DNA from: Ottelia alismoides
Taxonomy: Eukaryota; Streptophyta; Magnoliopsida; Alismatales; Hydrocharitaceae
DNA length: 64,000 nt
Reading direction: 5' to 3'
NCBI GenBank assembly: GCA_037367405.1
Contig: JAZKJV010009328.1
Location: 186,001-250,000 of the forward strand
Positions 36,001 to 48,000 of the stretch are shown here, one piece after another; the first letter of the stretch is position 1, and the number at the start of each line of letters is the position of its first letter. Below the pieces are notes generated by a model that was not told where the DNA came from, ran no database searches, and was given only the letters and a program-made list of their open reading frames with translations. A program made the translations under genes and the position numbers.

Positions 36001-39000
36001 AAGACTCAGAATCTGAACGTCGAGTCTGAAACTGCGCATCAAACTGTGGACTCAGAATCTGAACGTCGAGTCTGAAACTGCGCATGGAGAATCTTAAACT
36101 GCAAAACTTGTAGAGTCTGAACAATTGGCTGGTCTGGAATATATGTATCTGGAGAATCTGAATAGACTTGTGACTCTACATATACTCCCCCTTCTCCCAT
36201 ACTAATCGAAATACATGGCATCGACTAGTTGGGAGAAGAAAATGAAATGAGGAAAAAAACATGAAAGCACTTAGCCGGTAATGATTTTTTTCTCGGCTTT
36301 CTCAGTCAATCATTTTTTAAGTCGTTTCATCTCTTTTAAAAAAAATAAGTCGTGGACACACATTTTTTACGGTTTCCTTTCTTTTTTAAAAATATTTTGC
36401 GTACGGATTTTTATTGTAAGCGCCTTTTTTAACAAGGAATCTTTCCCAACGATTAGGCCAAGAATACATCAATTTTTTATAACACAGCACGCACAAGGGT
36501 TCCCAACTTGGGAACCCTCCTTTGAATGATGTCGCCTCCCAAGAAAGAGAAGAGTGTTGCCTAGAGCCTTTAGGTCTCGCCGCCTGGGGATGACGAGCTC
36601 TGCCTGAAGCTCTGCAGGGGAGGAGAATCGCCTAAAGGGCGTACGTGCACTGCTTGGATGAGCTTACACCTCTGATGGCGCCGCCAGGTGTCGGATACGG
36701 GAGTCGGGACTCTCGCCTGAGGATCGCGCTAGGACATCGAAAGAAGAGGAGGAGCGTCGTGCACGACCTCCGCCTGAAGGTTGCCCCGCTCGGGGCATCG
36801 CCTTTGCCTATGCGTTGACCTAGGGTTGCACTGGTCGGATGTCTCCCCGATGAGCCCTTCGGGGTGTCGTTCACGGTGAGGCGCGAAGCATAGGTCGTCA
36901 CTGCCTAGAGCATGCACGTGCGAGAGACGGCGATCTGGAGGATGGAGGGGAGCAAGATAGGGCTCGCGTACGTGATAAAATCGCATGCACGCTAAAGCGT
37001 GCGATGCAAAGAGGGAGGCTCCGCCGCCAAGAGTTTTGAGGGACAGCCACCGACTGCTGGGGTTCCCTTCGCCACCTTCTTCTGTGATAGAGGGTTGGAG
37101 CACGCCTTGCGAAGAAGGTGTCGCCTCTTGGAATGGGAGGATCGCGCACCTAGCTTGGAGAACACATGAAGCATCGCCTGGAGATGGAAGAGAAGTTGGA
37201 ACCGCCTCCCAGATCTGGATCTGGAGTGCACCACCGATCTGGAGTTGTTCTTGCCCTTGCGATCTAGGGTTTCAGAACACCCTGGAACTTGAAGCTCTGT
37301 TGGGTGTTTATTACACGAGGATGTGTACGAGAATTGTACATAAACACAGACGGATTTCATGAACAAATAATTATTCAACATCAACACGCCTCGAATGAAA
37401 AAATAAAGAACTTTAAAAATCCTCGAGAATCGACCCGCTCTGATACCATGTTAGAAAATAGGAATGTGGAAGCGTATCAGAATAAAAGATAAAAATATGA
37501 AGAAAACAACGGGATTTAATGTAGAACCCTACTCCCTAAGGAGCAGGATGAAACCATGGGAGAAGGTTTCAAAGGGCCATATGTTGCATTCAACTTTCTT
37601 AATGGATATAGGAGGCCTAGGCTCCTTATATAGCCTTCACAGAGCCTCCAAGTCCCACCATTGGTAGATGTGAGACTAAACACATGGATGTGGTAAATGG
37701 ATCCTAGAGTAATCCATTTACCCATCTACAACTTAAGTAGCGCACAACCAAATACTCCAACACAAATATATAGAGCATTATGTGAGATATAAAATCTCAC
37801 ATATATTAAGAAGAAGAGTCACCTTCCATATATTTTAGTCAATCCTCTCAGTAGATCAGTAAATTAATCTTTAATCCAAATGTTGGACATTGATTTGAAT
37901 GTGATTCGGATGCAATGAGAAGATAACATTTACAATTTGATTCATCAAACATCTATGAGAGGTCACTGAGATCTGGATTTGAGATATGATCTCAATATCC
38001 AAGTCATTATATATGGAATGTACAATCGTCATGTCCTTATCTCCAAATATCCACGGAGAAATAACATTATTCTTGAAAGAATACAAGAATAATTTTATTG
38101 TTGATAATATATCTGAGCATTGGAAAATTGATGATTAAATGTGATTTAGTTATTATGAATGATATGGATATGATTCATATTATTTGGACACAATGAGAAT
38201 AGTCATCTAAGATAATTAAATATGATTTAATTTTCAAAGATATGATTAATGTGAATATCACTATCCATAATAATCATAAATATTATAAATATGATTTATA
38301 GTACGATAGAGAGATTTACTTCTAAATAATATTTACAGATTAAATATTAATGTAAATTACATTCACATTGAACAATTAATTGCAAATGCAATTTACATTT
38401 GATATTGGATGTATGAATATGATTCATAATTGTTGATGGCATGACTGAAATTATCATAAAATAACTTGGAATTATTTTGGTGAATAATTCTGCAACAAAA
38501 GTTGTTGCACAATAATTTTATTGTTGATAATATATCTGAGCATTGAAAAGTTGATGATTAAATGTGATTTAATTATTATGAATGATATGGATATGATTCA
38601 TATTATTTGGACGCATGAGAATAGTCATCTAAGATAATTAAATATGATTTAATTTTCAAAGATGTGATTAATGTGAATATCACGATCCATAATAATAAAT
38701 ATTATAAATATGATTTATAGTATGATAGAGAGATTTACTTCTAAATAATATTTACAGATTAAATATTAATGTAAATTACATTCACATTGAATAATTAATT
38801 GCAAATGCAATTTACATTTGATATTTGATGTATGAATATGATTCATAATTGTCGATGGCATGACTGAAATTATCATAAAATAATTTGGAATTATTTTGGT
38901 GAATAATTTTGCAACAAAAGTTGTTGCACATATGGAATATTTGGAGAGATGTGAGATCTCTCAATTAAGGAAAATGGAAGCCACATTCCCCTTTAAGAGG

Positions 39001-42000
39001 GTAGACGGCCACGGAGTCCAACTCCATGTATGGTCGTCGACTCTATTAAGGAAGGAGGCTTGTCCTATTTCCTTGGTTTTCATATGAGATTGATTTGTTA
39101 AATTGAATGTGTTGTAAATTATATGCAACAAATTTAATTTATTTTAAATTGATTATTTGTTGTTGCAAAGTTATGCAACAAAATCATGTTCGTTGATTGA
39201 AAGCATAATCTAGACCCTTGATTATGAGTGCACATGGATTGAGATCCATGGACATCCAATTTAGTATAAAAGAAGGGGTAGCCCTAGCCTTTTCTACAAG
39301 CAATAATTGAAGAGCAACAACTCTCTCTCTCTCTCTCTCCATATTCTCACATACATCCTCTCTCTATTTCTTAACATTGTGGCCCTCCACATTGTTGGCC
39401 TAGAGAAACCGCAGTCGTCGTGATGTCGTTGTGTTGTCGAATCGACTACCCATGGATCTCCTCCATCTTTGGTGTTTCTTTCTCGTGAATAAGACGCCGG
39501 ATTTTATGAGACGAAATTAGAAGACTCCTCGCTCGGATCATCAACTTGGATTGTGGGAAGCATGTGTTTCATCCACACGCCCGCAAGTGCGACCTTCGTC
39601 AGATCGGACTTGAGACGGGAGTTCTCTTACTTTAGAAACAGGGGATCACAAACACGCTTCAAGAGGTATTCTTATAACTCGTTTGTGATCTTTGATGAAA
39701 CGATTTGAGAAGTGTTCTCGAATCGTGTGGTTTCACCTATTTAAAATTTATAATTTCTGCTGCGACTAGTTGCCCTACATCGTATGTGATGCAACCAACA
39801 CGCTTCTGTGATGCGCTAAGGCCTAAACCCTATCCTTTCAAAAGTCACTTCGTGTATTTCACACCCTATATTTTATTCAAGGATCAACAATAAATGCTTT
39901 ATAAAGAGGATCTCAAGACATCAATCAAATTTTATTGAATCCATGTCTTGTGTTGTTTACCTAAGATAGAACAAATATGCATCACAAAAATTATAGCTAG
40001 ACGTAAACTAAGACATCAGAAGATCAGGAAATCAAACCATATCTGTCAGTTAGATATTTGATTATGTCATCTGACTCATACATCGACACACCAGTATTGG
40101 GATCCACCTGCAACAGACAAGTTAGTAAAATCAAGAAAATGTCAACTGTGAGAGTGGTCAATTCCTCTTAATGAATGGAATTAATATAAAAGAAATCGCA
40201 AACACACGGATGCCCGTGAAAAGGGTTATACGCCACTTGCTAATTCCTCCCTTATCACAACCTATTTTTTTCTCCCACCGCATTATTCGCCTGATTATTT
40301 GTTCCACTCATTATATATGCTCTAATCTCAATTGCTCAACCTTTGCCAGTAAGAAAAACTAAATAAATCTAACAATATCCCTATTTGCTCCATCTTACCT
40401 TTTCCGCTACAATTAACTCCCCCTTGCATTTATCCTCCATTTTCCACTTTCCTCTAGCCATAACAGAAAACTTCCTAATAGAATTAGTATTTTTGGTTGC
40501 ATTGTAAAAGCATCTTCGGAAATGTTATAACATGTAAAAAATGATAGTTCCATGAATTTTTTAAAATTCATAGAGCACCCATAGTCATTCCATTGATCCC
40601 ATGCCAACTTGCCAACAAAGCACGAATGGTGCCTTCAGTAATGGCGTGACAACATTGCCATAAAAGGACTCTCTACAACAGGTCAGGAATAAAATTAGCA
40701 AAACAGAAGTACGAATCTATGTTACACAACCATGTACGGGAACTGTTGCTTCCCACCCAGTTGGAGAACTTTTGGCCGAAAGTTTGGGCTGTTTCGTGGA
40801 CACGGATAATACAATACATCCAGATCCAGTACACTTACAACTTCCCTAACCTACAAAGTAGCAAAGAAAGGATTAGACATCAACAAGCATAAAATTAGTA
40901 ATCAGAACAATATTGTTGTTAAAAGGTGCAGAAATTGATCTGGTTTCCCGAGCAAGCATAGAACTTCGTTTACTACATTCTCAAGCGCAGTCATGTATTA
41001 GACAGTAACAACAGTGTTTACATACACATATTGGTACAACAACAACAAGGCATTTTACCACAATTAAGTAGGGTCGGCTACATGGATTCTTCGTCTCTAT
41101 TCAGATCTATCATGGATCAATACTGAGCTTATATCCAGAAAACTAAGAAAATTATTATTTATTACATATATTGGTAGCACAAGATTTTTATTTCTATTGT
41201 GTGCGCACAAACTTCCACCTTCTCAATGGGAGGTACATCAGGGGAGCCCTCTGGGTCCTCTCATAATTCTGATTGTCGTAGACGTGCTGGCAGTAATGAC
41301 GAGAGTGGCTTTGAATGGTGGGCTGTGACTGGGCTTTTGCAATGGTGATGTTTCTAAACCCATGTACTACAATTTGTTGATGATATGATGATACGATACT
41401 ATTTCTGAGACGTGGGTCAAAACAAGCGAAGAGAGCGTCTAGGATTATGGACACTTTTGGGGATATCACGGGATTCTGCATAAATAGAGAGAAGTTTGTA
41501 TTTGTGCCTTTTAGATTCTCACAGTATGAGGTACAGGATCCATCTCGGTGTTATGTATCCCAAGTGCAACCCTATTTGGGTTTTCTCCTGGTTGGGGGCA
41601 AACTCCATTTGTTGGGTTAGAAACCTGTTTTGGACAGATTCGAGAGCGGGATGGTTGGGTGGAAGGTTGCGATATTATCTAGGGGTAGGAAGCAAGTGTT
41701 ACATAAGCATGTCCTATCAATCCCATTTTTTCCACCAGATTGCTCCTCATTGGGTGCATACGAGAGGATAGAATATATAATGAGAAGGTTTTTCTGGGCT
41801 GATGGTAGGCGGAGAAAAGGATGTTAAAATCACTCAAAAGATATACATATATCGACAGTGCAGAAAGATGACGAGGGCACTCTCAACTCATGAGGGAAGC
41901 ATCATCTGGAAGTGTCGAGGGTGTCTCGAATTCGTACACCTCACACGGGAGGCTAAGAGGGGAAGGAGGTGCATGGGGCAGTCGCTCACTCACGCTGGCG

Positions 42001-45000
42001 CTTCAAACAAGGGTGGCAAGTTATTAAGCTTATTGCCCATGGGCGGTATGCAAAATTTTCTTTTATTATCTACTGTAGGTAAGCGGCCTCTTGAAGAGGC
42101 GACTTTGGTTAAAACAAAGCCATCTTTTCTCTAGGATAAAGCCACCTCTTCAAGAGGCAACTTTTGCCAGAATAGAAAAAAAGAGAAGCAGCAGCTCTGT
42201 CTATGCTAGCAAAGCTGCTGCTTCTCCTTTTTTAGTAAGTATAAATTTAATTTAAATCATACAACATGTCAATCAAATATGGTATAACAGAAGTTAATAC
42301 GATAGTTCATAGATTAGTTTGATAAAATGTTTACATATAAAATGGGAAATCATACAACATGAGAACCACAAAACTCAAGACAACATACCACATCTTATAA
42401 AGAGATATGTACATACGTAGTTCATATAAAAGTGGGACGCATGCCTTATATTACAAAAATATCATAGATATCGATCTAGCCTTTACACTTCCTTCTCCGT
42501 TTGTATTGTAATTTGACCGGTCTGTCATCAACCATCGATGTCTCAGGTGCATTTGGCTCAAATCCATGAAGTTGGATGTCGATCGATATCAGTAATGTTG
42601 CTCGTATCCGTTCCCCCGGCTCCGAAGAAGTCCAATGGGAGCGGTGAGTGTCGCGAAGGTCATGCATCTATAACTGTTTAATCCCTCCGTGGAGCAAGTG
42701 GTATGGAAGGATCCTTAGATAAGCTACACTCAAGAATGGGAGTCTCAAATTCTATGCCAGACTGTGGTGGTAGTTGCGTCTCAACTGAGACATCACACTC
42801 GCCAGAAGTCCTCTCTGTCTTTTGTCGATGAGCTCGTCCCCGTCCACGTCCTCGAAGACATGGACGATGATGATATGCAGCTTCTATCACGACATCTTCC
42901 TCGGCAACCTCCTCATCTGGATCATCTTTGAATTGTTGTTGTATAGACTCGCGTAGACGTAAACTTGCTTCAACAGCAAGCTCTCTAATCTGTGGAGCAT
43001 CATCATCACAAAGACGTACAATCTCGTCGAAAAGGGATACCTATAGTAGGAACAACTCTTGTCAGAACAGTATAAAAAAGCTTAACATAATTATTATTTA
43101 AAGTAAGTTTGTACTTATGGTGTAAACTAGGGTGCACCCACGTCGATCAATGAACCGTCGTGTAACACTTCGATACCATGGCAAGTAGTCGATAGTCGTA
43201 TCCGATCCTCTCAATGGGATGGGTGTCATCGGCATAATGTAGTCCCTGCGAATATTACACAGTCTAACATAAATCACATGTAACTCCGTCCAATCAACGT
43301 TTTTCTTTCCTCGAAAATCGATTGAATGCAAATGAGTTAAGGTATCGCAAGCCATTGGAATCCCCGAAATCCCACCAAACTGATGAAGGACTCTATCTAG
43401 AGTGTGTAGCTCAACAATGCAGAAGTAAATCAATGGAACACGAGCCACATGCAAGTCTTCATTATCACAACAATATAAAGGTAACAGAAATAACACCTCC
43501 TCAGTGTACGATATCATTTAGAATCACTAGTGGATGGTCGAACGTGGGCCACTTGTCCATGTCACCAACTAGGTAGAATAAACCCTCATACATGTGAGAT
43601 TATGCTTAACATGTACACCAAGGACCTATGTATTCTTCCACATATGTGTTCAAGTGTGATAGCACGGCACAGGTATGAGAGCATGGGATTATATGAGTTC
43701 TCCATTTTTAACAGATACATGATGCATGGCTAACCAAGATTATATGTTTCTTTCCACCTTTCAGCTCGAATTGTGTCATGTGTTGTCCTGTGACGACCTT
43801 GTACATATGTAAAAGAGCTCCTTGTATACGAAAACACCAATGCCCATTACGTCTATCGATCCAACGCTTCAATATGTCATACACATATTTGGTGTATCTG
43901 TCACCTTAGGTAACGCAATTGCGCGCCTCCTCCTGGCGGTCACAGAAATAAGTAAAGCAGTTGGAGTAGATCTTCAACACCAGTGCCGCAACTGGCAAGC
44001 TTTTTGATTCCTTAAGAAAAATATTGTAGCTTTCAGAAAAGTTCATTGTGGTGTAACCAAATTTGTACCCCCGTCAAATGCAATCGTCTAACGTTCTTTA
44101 GGATAATCATGGGTAGTAAACCACTTTGCAGCATTCTCATCACACTTCTTAAGTTTGTTCATGTAAGTTTGCCACTTTGCGAATAGATTTTTCCCACCCT
44201 CATGACCATTCGCTTCAGTGATTGATTCTTGTGAGCATCATTGAAATTGCTACCCACGTATCGTTGACAGAAAATGGAAGTATGGTGGAAGAAATCGCAC
44301 CTCTGGGTACCTAAGTGCAGCACGTATGCCAGGAGCACAATAGCATGCAAATCGGTCCAGGACGATCACTGAAAACATGCAAAGCACTCTCTCTAGAAAC
44401 GAGGCCCGACTATGGTCATCCTTCCCGTTGACAAATGCAAATGCCAATAGTAGGATGTGGTTAGTTGCATCGGTTGAGCAAGCAATTAGAATCTTCTGTT
44501 TATACCTTCCATACATGTGTATACCATCCACACTAATAATTGGTATGCAGTGTCTGAAGGGCACAATACAAAGCCCGAATGCCCAGAAGGCCCTCTTAAA
44601 TAGCTTTCATCCATTCGTTGTTGTGTCGATATCTGTAACCGAACTTGGAATATCCTCTTCGTAAGCCCTGAAAAAAGATGGAAGTTCGTTGTAAGATTTT
44701 CTCCAATCTCCATATACCATCTCTATCCCCTTCCTCTTTGCATGCCAAACCCTCCTTCTGCTTGCTTGGAAGTCGAAGTCATCCTATGTTGATGTCTGTA
44801 AATACGACACCTTCACTGAGGTTTGATTTGATTAAGAAATCCAAACATCATGAAGTTCCAATCCAATTGTAGATTATCTTGAATGGCAGCATGGTTCAAG
44901 CAATTATGCGGCTTGTCAACCATTGAGATAACAAACTGCCCATCAATTGGTCGACGATGACCACGCAATCTCCACAAGCATCTCCTGGCCCGTTCGTTGC

Positions 45001-48000
45001 AGTGTATATCCCAGACCTTCCTGTCTGATTCAACTACCTTGAAGTTGTAATGTCATTTAATGTGGAAAACCTTTACATAGTACACCAGGTTGGCTTTGTG
45101 TTTGAAAAGCATCACATTCTTCAACTCGCTACTCAAGATGATCTCATCATCACAGTTCATGCAATTTTCCCCATTCAAAACATAATCATCACCTCCCCTC
45201 ATGTTCAGAAATGGTATGTCTAACATGATCCGTGTTCAGATGATCATGCTCCTCAATGTTATCATTTCCCATCTCATCATCGGTATTCTGAGGTGAGGGT
45301 TTCATCAACCTATCAAGTTTTAGATCATCATCATGAGTTCCTACACAAGGACCCATATTCACCATGGGAGGAACAGATGTACTTCCGGTCTGAGGTACAA
45401 ATCCATGAGGTGCTGATCCGAGCATAAAAACAGTGACAGTAAATATCACAGGCCAATATGCAGTACCCATCTCCTCAGCATATTTCACAATCTCTGGAAC
45501 ATCATCATCATACTAGACGCGCCTTATGTAAAACGTTGCACTATCTTGAAGCATTTTATAAAACACCTGCAATTCGACTCCTTCCGATAAGTCCATCTTA
45601 AACACGGACTTGATGTGATTAATCAACCCAGTGAATGATATTTCGTGACCAATCTTGGTGGTTTTCATACGACCTCCAACATAGGTCGCGTCCTTACTCG
45701 ACTTCGAAATAATCCCATCATGATGACAAAAACAACGATCACAAGATATCCTAACTTACAATACATCAACAATCATTTAGTAGTAATGAAAAAAAACATA
45801 TATAATTTAGCAAATCCCATATCCAACACAATAGCATGTAAACATGAAAATCAAAAACCCCCAAAAATCCTTAACCCGCAAAAGGCAATACCTTCCTTGA
45901 TGTTGGGAAAAGGGAAGGAGTGAGGTTGGTCGGAGGTGGCAGGTCTGTCGTGCGAAGGCGGTCGACGGTGAGGATGAAGCGATAGTTCTTGCAGGGGGCA
46001 GCAATGGCAAGGGCACAGGAGAGGGCAAACTGCGGCAGTAGGAATGTGTATGCGCGTGGGGGTTCTGTTCGCCCATTGGAATTAATCCTTGATCAAAGCC
46101 ACCTCTTGAAGTGGCAACTTTATCCCAGAGCCGCCTCTTCAAGAGGCAGCTTACCTACGGTAAATAAAAAATGCCTAGTGCTTAAGGGAAATAAGTTTAA
46201 TAACTTGCCCTTGGGACGAGTTTTCATCGGCACCTCGTCCAGGCACCTTCGCATGGTATCTAGTGGTGGAGGCAAACCGTTAGTGCAGTTGCTATGGGCT
46301 GAATTTGTTGCAAGACGATGGCATGCAAATTAACATGATGATCTTCTAAAGTCAACTAGGCCTAGGGCTTCTCCTCAAGGTTCCTCCACTGCTTCAGACT
46401 GGTGCTTTGTTGACCTGAAGCTTCATGAGGGTGAATCAATTAAGCCGAGAAGATAGAAGAAGCATCGGAGTTTGCGGGAGAATCATTGTTGGTGCTTTCC
46501 TTATGGGGATGGCAGGCATTTGGCAAGAAGTTGCAGCAATGATCCTATTTGCGTTAGTTGCGGGGTTGTGAGGCACATGAATGTAGAGTGCCACGCAAAA
46601 GGGTTGGAAGCGGAAGAGTTGCCCCACGCCTTCATCGTTAAAAGTTGTGCTCATTGCAGAGGTTTTGAGGCATAGGTGGCAAGGGCCCTTGTGCGATCAT
46701 GCATGTGTTTTACTGGCAGCGCATTGAAGATTGGTGTTTTACGAGCGACGCATTGAAGATTGACTCGAATTTGTTGTCTTCGAGGTTGTGGAAAGAGAAT
46801 ACTAAATTGATTATTCATGAGGCTCTGGGTTCTATTATATAGAAAGAGAAGAAATCATGTTGGTTAAATTACATAATAAAGAAAATAAGAAAAGAGAATA
46901 CATAAAATAGACAAAGAAAAATACATCTCTCAACATTCCCTCTCAAGATGGAGCATAAATGTCAATCATGCTCGGCTTGGAACAACATCTCTACAATAGC
47001 CCTCTCGCTAGAGCCTTGGTGAAAATATCGGATGTCTGTTTCCATGAGCTGACATGAGAAGTAGAGATGAATCCCTTCTAAATCATGTCACAAGTCCAAT
47101 GACAATCAACCTCAATGTGATTGGTCCTCTCATGGAAGTAGGGTTGTTGGCGATGAAAAAAGCAGCCTCGTTATCACATAGCAACCGCATAGGAAGAGGC
47201 GAGTCAATAGCTAATTTTGTCAGAATGGATCTGACCTCGACCACCATACTCTGGGCGAAGATGGAACCCAACGAGCACTCCTTATGAAGATGGCCCTCCT
47301 CTCTACATTTATAGTATACCGACCTTTGAGTTACACACCACCGCGCAACGTGACCCACTAGGCCACACTTGAAACAACAACAATGACCAGGAAAGGGTGG
47401 ATTCACACCTCAGCAGCGATCAGAATCTCCACATGTACCTCCTCTCATACGATGGTTGTTATCAAAGGTGGCCTTCTTCCTCGCTTCTCTCTCTCTCATC
47501 CAACTCTAGGTGCAATGACCATACCAAAGCCCCCTCGTGCTCTAGAGGAGCATTCCCCCACCCTTTATCAGGCACCTAAAAATTTGTCAAAATGCTACAT
47601 GAATTTTTTGCCTCCATTTAGATCTATTTCGGGTCATTCTCGAGCTTAAATCCAAATAACTAAGATCCCTTCGGATAGTCTCATTCCAACATTTCTTAGG
47701 CCTTCATCGCCCTCTCTTAACCGGCTCAACTAACTAAATCTAGCATCTTCTAATCGGTGCATCCCTACCTCCTTTGCAAATGGCCAAACTATTTTAAACG
47801 GTTTTCTCTCATCTTATCCTCTATCGGAGCTATCAACTTTCATTTTGATCGCATCATTCTGAATCCAATCTTTTCGTGTATGACCACACATCCACCTTAG
47901 CATTTTCATTTTTGCTATTGTCATCCTTTGCACATGTATATGGCTCATGTGGAGAAAATAGAACGATTTATTATTTATTTCACAGGGCTAGGGTCTCTTA

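Larger units (their letters stand above)
35211..37762 (-). mobile_element. Element D: complete non-autonomous copia-like retroelement
   Basis: It is bounded by a perfect 5-bp duplication CAAAT (35206-35210 and 37763-37767). The LTRs are 35211-35504 and 37449-37762. On the minus strand the primer site TGGTATCAGAGCGGG (37448-37434) touches the 5' LTR, and the purine tract CTTGAGGGAGAG touches the 3' LTR. The 1.9-kb interior has no recognisable Gag or Pol domain; GC-rich overlapping ORFs at 36630-37390 are not convincing. Relatives are G (plus strand, 29495-32482) and H (61020). It must rely on a helper copia element for mobility (inference). Confidence 0.85.
42011..46214 (-). mobile_element. 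Mutator-like element (MULE) with plant mobile domain
   Basis: Terminal inverted repeats of roughly 90-150 bases: GGCAAGTTATTAAGCTTATT (42015 on) and GGCAAGTTATTAAACTTATT (minus strand from 46209). Each contains gtaggtaagc and a palindrome around CCTCTTGAAGAGG. The coding content is on the minus strand: a MULE transposase followed by a plant mobile domain. A 9-bp target duplication could not be identified. Stops throughout the reading frame show that it is inactive. It lies in the giant host intron, in sense orientation. Confidence 0.8.

Noticed and set aside
36632..37387. Several overlapping GC-rich ORFs inside element D
   Set aside because: They lie on both strands in different frames, show no domain, and are not clearly kept in element G.
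42011..46214. A 9-bp target duplication for the Mutator-like element
   Set aside because: TTCAAACAA on the left and TTGGGACGA on the right share only five of nine bases; the exact ends are uncertain.
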